Made by a program: the position numbers and the translations under genes. The notes beneath the pieces were generated by a model. The model was not told where the DNA came from and ran no database searches. It saw only the letters and a list, made by a program, of their open reading frames with translations. From assembly GCA_964492105.1 (NCBI GenBank), contig CAZBJB010000011.1, forward strand, positions 1 through 31,658: a DNA stretch of 31,658 bases, read 5' to 3'. The number at the start of each line of letters is the position of its first letter. The first letter of the stretch is position 1. This DNA is from JAUZQZ01 sp964492105. GTDB lineage: Bacteria > Pseudomonadota > Zetaproteobacteria > Mariprofundales > Mariprofundaceae. Of the stretch, positions 24,723 through 31,658 are shown in pieces.

Positions 24723-24845
24723 CTATCCTGGAATATGGGAAATCAAGGAATACAAAAACCATACAAAGATAACGAGGCTGAGAACCAGCCCCCCAATGAC
24801 TTTTTTGCGTTCTCGTTGTTTCTTTTCCATCCGTTGATCATCCAC
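24723..24845 (-). CDS. Very small single-helix membrane protein
   Basis: The minus-strand GTG at 24845 opens a 40-residue frame: a charged N terminus (DDQRMEKKQRERKK), then one helix (VIGGLVLSLVIFVWFLYSLI) and a short tail. AGGAAGAAGGA precedes the GTG at good spacing. The positive-inside pattern and clean helix support a real product. An ATG five codons later (24830) is an alternative start. It lies 31 bp after the Sel1 gene on the same strand, so it may be cotranscribed with it. Small single-helix proteins are common oxidase subunits or assembly factors, but I recognise no family. Confidence 0.5.
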   Translation of the reverse strand: MDDQRMEKKQRERKKVIGGLVLSLVIFVWFLYSLISHIPG

Positions 24846-24876
24846 GTTTTATCCTTCTTCCTGCTGATGGTTGTTA

Positions 24877-25524
24877 TCAATACATCGTCATACTGCGTTT
24901 AATTTTCATATCATGCGGCATTTCCCGCCACAAGGCCATGGCCCGATTCTTCGCTTCGGCCAGTTCAAGTGGAGAATCCTTGACGGTCATGACCCTCAGG
25001 CTATCCCCGGCAAAACGATCCCCGAGCGTCTTGGCAAGCCAGAACCACGTCGTCGCCTTTATATTATCCTTCCTGCCCCCGTCACCGAACACATACATCT
25101 CGCCAAGATAAAACTGTGCTTTGGGATGACCCTGCATCGCAGCCTTGCGTAGCCATTCCCTCGCTTTTACCAGATCTTTTTTCACACCGTCGCCACGTGC
25201 GTACAACAGGCCCAGTTGATATTGGGCTCGCCTGTTCCCTTGCTCACCAGCTTTCCGGAACAGTACGGCTGCCTCCGTAGTATTTTTCTTCCCGACAAGG
25301 CTCATGGCCTGTTTGTACAGCTGGCTGGCGGGTTCCCGTATCGATCGCGGATCGTGGATGCGGACAAGGGCATTCCCGTTACTTCCGTTGCGGAGAGGCA
25401 TATAAGCCACAGCCGACGGCGACATGCGCACCCATACATGTTTCACACGCATTTCGGCGTGCGCCAGACCAGCAGACAAAAAGATAACGGTGCAAACGGA
25501 CAGGCACAATACGATATGTTTCAT
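24877..25524 (-). CDS. Secreted Sel1-like repeat protein
   Basis: The 215-residue protein begins with a signal peptide (MKHIVLCLSVCTVIFLSAGLAHA). At least two Sel1 (TPR-like) repeats follow: A-x-x-L-x-R-K-A-G-E-Q-G-N-x-x-A-Q-Y-Q-L-G-L-L-Y-A-x-G-D-G-V and a second ending HPKAQFYLGEMYVFGDGG, then a third, weaker helix pair. Sel1 repeats mediate protein-protein contacts; in the periplasm a role in assembly of envelope or respiratory complexes is possible. The frame is open upstream to 25830 through MITE copy E, but the signal peptide and a GAGG site near 25533 place the start at ATG 25524. Its position after ctaB on the same strand is suggestive only. Confidence 0.83.
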   Translation of the reverse strand: MKHIVLCLSVCTVIFLSAGLAHAEMRVKHVWVRMSPSAVAYMPLRNGSNGNALVRIHDPRSIREPASQLYKQAMSLVGKKNTTEAAVLFRKAGEQGNRRAQYQLGLLYARGDGVKKDLVKAREWLRKAAMQGHPKAQFYLGEMYVFGDGGRKDNIKATTWFWLAKTLGDRFAGDSLRVMTVKDSPLELAEAKNRAMALWREMPHDMKIKRSMTMY

Positions 25525-25640
25525 GTAGCCTCGATCATTTAATTCCCCACCCCTCGGGAACGGGAACAGGGCGCGGCAAGTAAATGCAGAGAAAATCGTA
25601 TTCAAACGCCCCGTACCCCTTGATAAAGAATGATTCCTAC

Positions 25641-25805
25641 GATCCAGTTGCGAAACTCCGGATGGATGGATGAATGGCACTCCCGTTTTGAGGCCATGCT
25701 CGGAATTGAACGAGCTGCATGGCGGTTCCATGGAGCGGAATACAAGCTCGAAAATGAACCGAAGCGGGGAAGGTAATCCCCGCTCATAAGTTTTGCAATT
25801 GGCTC
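25641..25805 (+). repeat. Family-1 MITE-like repeat, copy E (older)
   Basis: This copy of about 165 bp has diverged ends (GATCCAGTTGCGAAACTC on the left; the right end, read outward-in, is GAGCCAATTGCAAAACT) and no matching target duplication. The interior still aligns (CCCGTTTTGAG, GAGCTGCATGGCGGTTCCATGGAGCG split by few changes). Its last base is part of the ctaB stop codon. It lies between ctaB and the Sel1 gene. Confidence 0.85.
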
Positions 25806-26701
25806 TATATGGAATCAATGACCATCGCACCGAACAGAAGAATCAGATACACGATGGAGAAGGCAAACACACGCATGTCGCAATCCCGATCCGAACGCAG
25901 AAAACGCACGGCCATGAACAGGAACATGAAACTCAATAATCCCGAAGCCGCAAGATACCAGATGCCTGCCATATCAAACACATAGGGAAGCATGCCCACG
26001 GGAATCAATGCGAGTGCATAGACCGCGATGCGTACCTTGGTCGCCCATACACCGTGGGCCACGGGGATCACCGGAACCCTGGCGCGGGCATAGTCCTCAC
26101 GATATTTCAGAGCCAGGCTCAAGGCATGGGGTTGTTGCCAGATCACCATAATCGCGAACAGAATCCAGGCCGGCGCACCCAGATTTCCCGTTACCGCCGC
26201 ATAGCCGACCATCGGAGGCACGGCGCCGGCAATACCGCCAAACTGATTGGCCCATGGGGTCGAACGTTTCATCCACATGGTATAGACGCCAGCATAGCCA
26301 ACCACGCCGGCCGTCGTGACCAGCGCCGCCAGAGGATTCACGACCCATGCCATCAGAGCGAGCGATGATATAATCATAAACAGAGCGACAAACAGAACCA
26401 GTCCTCCGGAAACCAGACCGGCGGCCAGCGAGCGCGAGCTGGTACGGCACATCACGGCATCAATGTCGCGGTCATAATAATTGTTCAGCATGCAGGATCC
26501 GGCGGTTGCCAGCCCCAGGGTCAGAAAGGTCCAGAGGATCATATCCCATTGAGGCATCACGCCATGGTTGCCAAAATAGATACCCGTCAGGGCAGCCACC
26601 AGAGCCAGTCCGACGATACCAGGCTTTGCCAGTTCAAGCCATAGCGCTGCTACGGACTTTGTCCTGACTACTCCTTCAATGTTTACGGCTTTTTCCCTCA
26701 T
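25805..26701 (-). CDS. ctaB: Protoheme IX farnesyltransferase (heme O synthase) CtaB/CyoE
   Basis: CtaB attaches a farnesyl chain to heme B to make heme O, the substrate of CtaA. The 298-residue UbiA-family protein has about nine helices. It shows both Asp-rich sites: NNYYDRDIDAVMCRTSSR (about residues 73-90) and YREDYARARVPVIPVAHG (about 200-217). The start is ATG 26701, preceded by AAAGGGAG. The stop TAG (25805-25807) is formed at the border with MITE copy E, so the extreme C terminus may have been changed by that insertion, though the length is normal. An FNR-like box (26805-26818) and a long palindrome (26720-26755) lie upstream. Confidence 0.95.
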   Translation of the reverse strand: MREKAVNIEGVVRTKSVAALWLELAKPGIVGLALVAALTGIYFGNHGVMPQWDMILWTFLTLGLATAGSCMLNNYYDRDIDAVMCRTSSRSLAAGLVSGGLVLFVALFMIISSLALMAWVVNPLAALVTTAGVVGYAGVYTMWMKRSTPWANQFGGIAGAVPPMVGYAAVTGNLGAPAWILFAIMVIWQQPHALSLALKYREDYARARVPVIPVAHGVWATKVRIAVYALALIPVGMLPYVFDMAGIWYLAASGLLSFMFLFMAVRFLRSDRDCDMRVFAFSIVYLILLFGAMVIDSI

Positions 26702-26719
26702 AATTCGCTCCCTTTACAT

Positions 26720-26755
26720 TCTGGCCCGGATCATTCATGAATGATCCGGGCTAGA
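26720..26755. repeat. Long palindrome, solo form of family-2 ends
   Basis: The central 26 bp (26725-26750) are a perfect palindrome, CCCGGATCATTCA joined to its own reverse complement. The symmetry extends to 26720-26755 with one G/T mismatch. Each half resembles a family-2 end (TAGCCCGGAnnATTCAT), so it looks like two ends joined without the 150-bp interior. It would form a strong hairpin in the RNA 19 bp before the ctaB start, or a terminator-like structure after coxA. Confidence 0.8.
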
Positions 26756-26804
26756 TCCAAATACACCCCAGAATGTCATCCTGCCTCGAAATACCGATTT
26801 TTCT

Positions 26805-26818
26805 TTGATCCATGTCAA
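26805..26818 (-). promoter_or_regulatory. FNR/ANR-type box upstream of ctaB
   Basis: TTGATCCATGTCAA matches the FNR-family consensus TTGATnnnnATCAA at nine of ten fixed bases. It lies 104 bp before the ctaB start, in the coxA-ctaB gap. It suggests that ctaB has its own oxygen- or NO-responsive promoter. The regulator gene is not in the window. Confidence 0.45.
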
Positions 26819-26891
26819 GCTGTCCGGAAAGAACACGCATCCCCACGAAACCAGGGAGGTGATTGGAGATGCGCATTCTTCGGTCCGAGCC

Positions 26892-28571
26892 TCAGTTCCC
26901 CGCAGGCACAGGCTGGAACGTCGGCTCTGGATTGTCGATATATTTGTATGGATGCCAGTCTTCGGCAACCTGTACCGGAGAGGGGAAATTACCCTGTCCG
27001 GGAATAAGTGCGGTGGACGTCCATTCCAGCGATTGCGATCCCCATGGATTCTGCGTCGATCTTTCACCCTTGAGCATACCGTGAATCCAGGTCACCAGCA
27101 TCAGCAATACGCTGAGGAAGGTGATGTAAGCGCCGATCGTGGCTATGTGTTGCGCATCGACGATGACGATATTATTGGCAAACTGCTGATAATCCATATA
27201 GCGGCGTGGCATGCCCGCGACACCGGCGATATACAGCGGCGCCATCACCACGTTCATGCCGATAAAGAAGCCAATGCCCGAGAGTTTGACCAGCGTTTCG
27301 TTGCAGATCCGACCTGTCATCTTCGGGAACCAGTAGAATATCCCTCCAAAAGTGGCCATGGCGCCGGCTATTGCCATCACATAGTGGAAATGGCTCATGA
27401 CGGCATAGGAATCCGAAATACCGTAGTCCACGGCAGCGAGGGCATTCGGAATACCGGTCAAACCACCCATAAGCAGCATCATCCAGGCGCCCAGAGCCCA
27501 GATCATCGGGCCGGAATAGTGGATGGCGCCCTTATACAGCGTACCCGCCATACTTAGCATGACCATGCCGAAAGGCAATGAAATCAGCAACGAGGTGAAT
27601 GACATCAGCATGTTAACCCAGTTCGGCATACCCGCCACGAAGGCATGATGTACCCAAACGTCGCCACTGGCTATGATAAAGGCCAATATGGCAAAGACCG
27701 CCACCTTGTAACTGAACACCATGTTTTTGGCTGAGACCGAGAATATTTCGAAAATAATGCCCACGAACGGAAGCAAAATTACGTATACGGCCGGATGCGA
27801 ATAGAACCAGAACAGGTTCTGATACAACAGCACGTCGCCACCTGTGTCCGGATTATAGAAGCCGAAGCCCAGGTACTTGTCCAGCGAGAGCAGCAATACC
27901 GAAGCTGCCAGCACCGGTACAAAGATCAACTGGATGATATTGGCCGTGAATACCCCCCAGCAGGTCATCGGCATCTGGAACCATCCCATGCCCTTGCAAC
28001 GCATAAAGGCCACCGTGCAGGCCAGGTTCACCGCGCCGAACACGGATGCCATGCCGAGCACAATGACCACCAGCGAATACAGCGCCACATTGCCCGCGTA
28101 ATTCGTGGAATACGGTGGATAGCCGGTCCACATGCCGTTGAAGTGATCCGGAATCACAAAGTTGGCCAGGGCCAGCAGAATGCCGGACCACAAGAGCCAT
28201 ACGCTCAGCGCATTGACGCGCGGGAACGCCATATCCTTGGCCCCGATCATAATCGGCACGGCATAGTTGGCGACAAAACCCAGCAGAGCCGGAATCATGA
28301 AGCCCAGAATCATCACCGCACCGTGCATGGTTAGCCACAGGTTATAGACGTTGCCGTTACTGGTAATGTCCGGACCCACGTTGGCCAACTCGATACGCAT
28401 CAACATGGCGCAAATACCGGCTACGCCAAAGGACGCGAGGGCGCCGGCCAGATACCAGATGCCGATGACCTTGTGATCAAGCGTGAACAGCCACTCCCTG
28501 GCTGTTTTCGGCCACCCGGGCTTGCCGTTTGGTTCGTGCCCTACAAAACCCATAATTTTTTCACCGGTCAT
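26892..28571 (-). CDS. coxA: Cytochrome c oxidase subunit I, A2-type (CoxA/CtaD)
   Basis: This is the catalytic subunit of the aa3-type oxidase, which reduces oxygen to water. The 559-residue protein has 12 helices. Ligands are His83 (TMHG) and His396 for heme a, His394 (SHFHYV) for heme a3, and His259, His308 and His309 (WVHHAF) for CuB; Tyr263 is the cross-linked tyrosine. The helix VI motif is YSHPAVY, the A2-type signature, so the D-channel glutamate of GHPEVY is absent. At the K-channel site, PTGIK of other oxidases is replaced by PFGMV, with no lysine. D-channel entry Asp113 (KDMAFPR) is kept. AGGAGG precedes ATG 28571, which overlaps the coxB stop by 4 bp. Confidence 0.95.
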   Translation of the reverse strand: MTGEKIMGFVGHEPNGKPGWPKTAREWLFTLDHKVIGIWYLAGALASFGVAGICAMLMRIELANVGPDITSNGNVYNLWLTMHGAVMILGFMIPALLGFVANYAVPIMIGAKDMAFPRVNALSVWLLWSGILLALANFVIPDHFNGMWTGYPPYSTNYAGNVALYSLVVIVLGMASVFGAVNLACTVAFMRCKGMGWFQMPMTCWGVFTANIIQLIFVPVLAASVLLLSLDKYLGFGFYNPDTGGDVLLYQNLFWFYSHPAVYVILLPFVGIIFEIFSVSAKNMVFSYKVAVFAILAFIIASGDVWVHHAFVAGMPNWVNMLMSFTSLLISLPFGMVMLSMAGTLYKGAIHYSGPMIWALGAWMMLLMGGLTGIPNALAAVDYGISDSYAVMSHFHYVMAIAGAMATFGGIFYWFPKMTGRICNETLVKLSGIGFFIGMNVVMAPLYIAGVAGMPRRYMDYQQFANNIVIVDAQHIATIGAYITFLSVLLMLVTWIHGMLKGERSTQNPWGSQSLEWTSTALIPGQGNFPSPVQVAEDWHPYKYIDNPEPTFQPVPAGN

Positions 28572-29392
28572 AGCTTCCCTCCTGTATTCGCATTGCTTGT
28601 CGCATTGCCTGAAATCTCCGATTTACCGGCCAAGGCAAGCTGGTGACCCGTATCGGCTCTCGCCTCGGCCTTGGCTTTCTTCATCCAGGCATCAAAATTG
28701 GCCTGTTTCATCACGATGAGCTTGCCATACATCCTGGAGTGATTCGCACCGCAGTATTCACGGCAGGTAATCACCGATTCGCCAATTTTGACCGGCATGA
28801 TCCATTCCCAGGTCACGCGGCCCGGCATCACATCCTCGGTCACGTGGTAACCGTCCAGGTAATGGGAATGTATGACATCGTCACTGGTCATGCGGAATAC
28901 AACCGGCTTGTTAACCGGAACACGCAGCACATTGTCCGTCTCCACGCCATTACCGTAATTGTAATGCCAGTTCCACATGGAAGCGGTTACCTTGACGGTA
29001 CGGGCGTCAGCCGGCACCTCGCGCACCTGCTCGTGCAGTGTGAATGCCTTGACATACAGGTACAGGTCATCCCCCAAAAACAGCATGCAGGGAATAATAA
29101 CCCAGCCGAGGACAGCCTGTGCGGACAATTTGGGCGATTTGCCAATCTGATCATCGCTTTTCCGCCTGTACCTGATCATAAAAAATACGGCTATGGAAAA
29201 ATAAACCACGCCAATAATGATGATGTCCCACATCACCTCCGTCCACACCTCTTCCCAATGAGCCTGCGGCGTCAAGCCATCATAGTTATTTCTGGTCGCT
29301 ATCTGCATCTGGAATGCATAGGCCAGCGTGGGGATCAGGGGCAGCGCAAATAACGCTCCCAGCACTTTATACATTAACGATCTTGTTCTCAT
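28568..29392 (-). CDS. coxB: Cytochrome c oxidase subunit II (CoxB/CtaC)
   Basis: Subunit II accepts electrons from cytochrome c through its CuA centre and passes them to heme a. The 274-residue protein has a signal-like first segment (to about residue 26) and two helices (about 53-75 and 93-115). The periplasmic cupredoxin domain carries the aromatic patch MWNWHYNY and all CuA ligands: the His in VIHSHYLDGY and CREYCGANHSRM (Cys, Glu, Cys, His, Met). The C-terminal tail is low-complexity, rich in Ala, Asn and Lys, with no heme c motif, so this is not a caa3-type fusion. The stop overlaps the coxA start. The upstream gap to sco is 60 bp. Confidence 0.95.
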   Translation of the reverse strand: MRTRSLMYKVLGALFALPLIPTLAYAFQMQIATRNNYDGLTPQAHWEEVWTEVMWDIIIIGVVYFSIAVFFMIRYRRKSDDQIGKSPKLSAQAVLGWVIIPCMLFLGDDLYLYVKAFTLHEQVREVPADARTVKVTASMWNWHYNYGNGVETDNVLRVPVNKPVVFRMTSDDVIHSHYLDGYHVTEDVMPGRVTWEWIMPVKIGESVITCREYCGANHSRMYGKLIVMKQANFDAWMKKAKAEARADTGHQLALAGKSEISGNATSNANTGGKL

Positions 29393-29452
29393 GTCTTTCC
29401 CTCCTGTATCTCATCATAATATCCTTAACTTACGTTGTTCAGGTGATCAGTT

Positions 29453-30373
29453 TTATACCGTAGTCATCATACCCCGATCGAGCCTCCTTCTCTTACGTTT
29501 CGTAATCATGAATCCCCCGACCATCAGTGCCACTCCAGCCACGAGCGCGCCAAGGGTCACGAAGAGAGGGATATTGAGTGTGTATTTCCCATCCTTGTAG
29601 TTGTAGCTGTGACAGGCCGCCACCACATAATCAATGATGTCCACCGGAGAAATCGTCCCGCCCATGGCCTTGGTGATCGCCAGTTTCACATCATATGCAT
29701 TCACTTTCCCGGGATAGAGATAGCGTGTGATTCGGCCTCCGGGTGAAAGTACGGTATACACACTTGAGTGAAGAAACATACGATCCCTTGGTGACCAGAA
29801 GAACTTGAAGCCGATGGATTCGGCAAGCCGGTGAATATCCTTCCGGTTCCGCATGGTTGCCATGCGCCATCCGTCCGGCAAATGATCGAAGCCCATCTTT
29901 TTTATGAAAGCCCGCATCGTTGCCGGGGTATCATGCCTGTCGAAGGATACGGTTAAAACATTGTAGTCCTTGCCGATCTTCCAGCGCTTCACGCCTTGCA
30001 GGGTGTTGTCCAGCGTGCGGTTGATCACCGAACAGGCGCCATCACAGGTAAAGTAGGACAACACCAGAATCAGAGGCTTACCGAACATGTCGCCCAGTTT
30101 GAAACTGTTTCCGGATGCATCCGCCAGGATGTAATTCCCGTCAACCTTGCCCCCCAAAAAATGTCCCTCATTGATGCGAAAAATATTCGGATCAATCTCT
30201 GAATCCTCGGGCGCCATATTTTGATAGGAGGCCTGCGCATACCCGGGCAGTACAATCGCCCCGGCACCCAGGACAGCAAGCAGGGATGGCAGGACAGCGG
30301 CCAGCCGCAGCCGGTGATTCCGGCGCAACATGGCATTGTTCCGCCGCGTGAGGGCCAATGTGGGAATCTGCAT
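29453..30373 (-). CDS. SCO1/SenC family copper chaperone with C-terminal membrane anchor
   Basis: Sco proteins deliver copper to, or reduce the cysteines of, the CuA site of subunit II. The 306-residue protein has an N-terminal hydrophobic segment (about 24-46) and a thioredoxin-fold domain. The copper ligands are present: the CDGAC motif (in FTCDGACSVINR) and the distal His in MFLHSSVY. Beyond the usual Sco domain there is a C-terminal extension with DYVVAACHSYNYKDGKYTLN, a further membrane helix (IPLFVTLGALVAGVALMVGGFMI) and a basic tail. So the protein is likely anchored at both ends. ATG 30373 has GGAAG upstream; ATG 30331 is an alternative. It lies between coxC and coxB, which fits CuA loading of this oxidase. 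Confidence 0.92.
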   Translation of the reverse strand: MQIPTLALTRRNNAMLRRNHRLRLAAVLPSLLAVLGAGAIVLPGYAQASYQNMAPEDSEIDPNIFRINEGHFLGGKVDGNYILADASGNSFKLGDMFGKPLILVLSYFTCDGACSVINRTLDNTLQGVKRWKIGKDYNVLTVSFDRHDTPATMRAFIKKMGFDHLPDGWRMATMRNRKDIHRLAESIGFKFFWSPRDRMFLHSSVYTVLSPGGRITRYLYPGKVNAYDVKLAITKAMGGTISPVDIIDYVVAACHSYNYKDGKYTLNIPLFVTLGALVAGVALMVGGFMITKRKRRRLDRGMMTTV

Positions 30374-30388
30374 CGCCGCTACTTCCAG

Positions 30389-31153
30389 TTACCAGTAATA
30401 GACCTGAAACAGCACCCAAAGGCCGAGTACGTTCACGAAGTGGACATACATGGTCATCGCGCGGGTGTAGGAAAAGCTCAGTTTCCCCTTAAAGGCGCTC
30501 GGCACGCAGGTTAGCATCACCAGCAGGCCAATTACGATATGCGCCATGTGAATGCCGGTAAAGCCATACAGCGCGGTTGAAGCAGCATTCTTGTCGACGG
30601 TGAACCCTTCGCCCGCCAAGTGGCTCCATCCCGAAATAGTCATCACCATGAAGACCACCCAGATGGCGGCGGATAACAAGACCATCTTGGCAAAGGCAGT
30701 CGAATTACCCTCAAGCTCCCGCCTGCGCGCCAGGCCAATCGTGATACTGGAAGTAATCAGGATAAGCGTTGCAATCAAAGGCATGGTTGAATTGATTTCC
30801 GGCGTACCCGCGGGCGGCCATGTCGGTGCGCCCAGACGGGCAACCCAGTAGCCGGCCAGTATGGCGGCAAGGGTCATAATCTCGGTACCGATAAATATTA
30901 ACATGCCCGATGGAGCCCAGCCTTCATCGTTGATGATACCAATCGTTTCACTGGCCCAGCCGAGGCCCCCCGCAATGGTCAATGCGGATCCGATGATCAG
31001 GCAAACCAGTGCGGCGGTTGGCTCCGTATAGTTAAATTGCAGCATAAACGCCCATGGCAGAAACAAACCCGCGCCGAATCCCACCATCATGGGGAACGGA
31101 CTGGTATGCCAGTGTACAGTATAATGTTTGATTCCTTCGCTCACTTCGCTCAT
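30389..31153 (-). CDS. coxC: Cytochrome c oxidase subunit III (CoxC)
   Basis: Subunit III stabilises the oxidase and supports proton uptake. The 254-residue protein has seven helices. Family patterns are visible: GMLIFIGTEIMTLAAILAGYW (helix III, with the conserved Glu), TALYGFTGIHMAHIVIGL (the FTGxHxxH segment) and the C-terminal YVHFVNVLGLWVLFQVYYW. It starts at ATG 31153 behind GAGGAGG. It is the first gene of the unit, which gives the order III-Sco-II-I rather than the common II-I-III. The likely control region with FNR-type boxes lies about 330 bp upstream. Confidence 0.94.
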   Translation of the reverse strand: MSEVSEGIKHYTVHWHTSPFPMMVGFGAGLFLPWAFMLQFNYTEPTAALVCLIIGSALTIAGGLGWASETIGIINDEGWAPSGMLIFIGTEIMTLAAILAGYWVARLGAPTWPPAGTPEINSTMPLIATLILITSSITIGLARRRELEGNSTAFAKMVLLSAAIWVVFMVMTISGWSHLAGEGFTVDKNAASTALYGFTGIHMAHIVIGLLVMLTCVPSAFKGKLSFSYTRAMTMYVHFVNVLGLWVLFQVYYW

Positions 31154-31267
31154 CTTAATACCCTCCTCTATGATTTCTAAAACTTTTTACTTGAGGCCGG
31201 GATTGGTGTCGGCCTTGCGCCCCGCAAGCCGGGGTCATGCGTTGGTGGTGAGCTTGTGACACACCTT

Positions 31268-31354
31268 TCATTTTGCTTTCGTATCCGCGTCGGATACCGA
31301 CAAGACCGCAAACACCATGGTAGCCGCACCTGCAATCAATGATGACTCTCTCAC
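31268..31354 (-). CDS. Possible 28-residue leader peptide ORF
   Basis: A GTG at 31354, preceded by GGGGGG, opens a 28-codon frame that looks like a signal peptide (RESSLIAGAATMVFAVLSV) and then stops. It could be a leader ORF, or the start of a secreted small gene broken by a frameshift. No homology is recognised and the call is weak. Confidence 0.2.
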   Translation of the reverse strand: MRESSLIAGAATMVFAVLSVSDADTKAK

Positions 31355-31484
31355 CTTGAACCCCCCGGAGTTTTTCGTTCTTTAAATAACCCCTGTAGCC
31401 AAATGAAACGCAACTAAAAACCAGCACCTCCCACCTGCGCGCCGAACTTTGCACCCGTAAAATAAATATTTCAAGTGTTTTTTT

Positions 31485-31511
31485 TTGATCTGAATCAATG
31501 ATATGGATCAA
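31485..31511 (-). promoter_or_regulatory. Tandem FNR/ANR-type boxes upstream of the cox operon
   Basis: TTGATCTGAATCAA (31485-31498) is a perfect match to TTGATnnnnATCAA, the site of FNR, ANR and DNR regulators. The adjoining ATGATATGGATCAA (31498-31511) matches at nine of ten fixed bases on either strand. They sit 332 bp upstream of coxC, so a long leader is implied if they act on that operon; a divergent gene beyond the window could be another target. Confidence 0.6.
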
Positions 31512-31534
31512 GGAAACAACCCACGGAAACACAA

Positions 31535-31658
31535 GAGCCTCTTGCAAAACTCTGGGTGGATGAGCGGAAATCCCACTTTGAGACCATTTTCGGGATTGAA
31601 TGGGCTGCATGGTGGTTCCATGGAGCGAAATTCAAGCTCGGAAATGGGCCGAAGCGGG
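31535..31658 (+). repeat. Family-1 MITE-like repeat, copy F (cut by window end)
   Basis: The left 124 bp of the element, starting with the perfect end GAGCCTCTTGCAAAACTC, match copies B and C closely. The right end lies beyond the window. The left flank is ACAA, the expected half of the target duplication. Confidence 0.92.

Larger units (their letters stand above)
31154..31534 (-). other. Long leader/promoter interval of the cox operon
   Basis: This is a 381-bp stretch between coxC and MITE copy F. It holds FNR-type boxes at its far end (31485-31511), a short hairpin (CTTGCG CCC CGCAAG, 31214-31228) and one possible very short ORF (31268-31354). Nothing else is convincing. Confidence 0.55.

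Noticed and set aside
25525..25830. N-terminal extension of the Sel1 protein
   Set aside because: It reads through MITE copy E and the ctaB border; the signal peptide begins at 25524.
31155..31610. 151-codon minus-strand frame upstream of coxC
   Set aside because: Its start and first 26 residues come from MITE copy F, and the rest has no recognisable protein pattern.

Overview
The window is a chromosomal segment of a proteobacterium, most likely a beta- or gammaproteobacterium with aerobic respiration and a heavy copper load. The evidence is the pair of pilT/pilU type IV pilus ATPases, QueG, a Cus-type copper/silver RND pump, an aa3-type heme-copper oxidase with its heme A synthesis genes, and NnrS. 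I cannot name the genus from sequence alone. No rRNA, tRNA or CRISPR array was seen.

Layout. 1-2201 (+): the 3' end of pilT, then pilU and a secreted DUF1566 protein. 2658-6066 (-): an overlapping operon queG-gph-thiE-thiD. 6320-17214 (+): a copper-efflux and metal-handling cluster. It holds a small Cys/His/Met secreted protein, cusC, cusB, a decayed cusA fragment and an intact cusA, then a PII-like protein, a duplicated DoxX-like membrane protein, two paralogous secreted proteins flanking a His-rich membrane protein, and a one-cysteine HMA protein. 17360-22301 (-): nnrS, a YajR-like MFS transporter, ctaA and a divergent heme-copper oxidase subunit I-like gene. 22432-23748: a b561-like cytochrome (+) converging on a CuA-carrying COX2-like gene (-). 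24060-24617 (+): a membrane-anchored GyrI-like protein. 24723-31153 (-): coxC, sco, coxB, coxA, ctaB, a Sel1 repeat protein and a very small membrane ORF, with FNR-type boxes upstream of coxC and of ctaB.

Two families of small non-coding repeats are scattered through the window. Family 1 is a 161-bp MITE-like element with 18-bp terminal inverted repeats (GAGCCTCTTGCAAAACTC). Four copies have a clear 4-bp target duplication, a fifth is older, a sixth is cut by the window end, and two remnants remain. One copy sits in frame inside thiE and one sits exactly at the queG start. Family 2 is an element of about 190 bp whose ends read TAGCCTGRACTATTCAT. Two full copies are present, plus one palindromic solo form and two remnants; its end supplies or overlaps the stop region of pilU, cusA and the b561 gene.

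How the genes fit together. CusCBA would remove copper from the periplasm, and the accessory proteins probably bind or sense metal. CtaA and CtaB make heme A for CoxABC, and Sco loads CuA. The second subunit I/II-like pair keeps heme ligands and a full CuA site but appears to have lost most of the CuB site. With NnrS and a cytochrome b beside it, it is the best candidate here for an undescribed redox complex.
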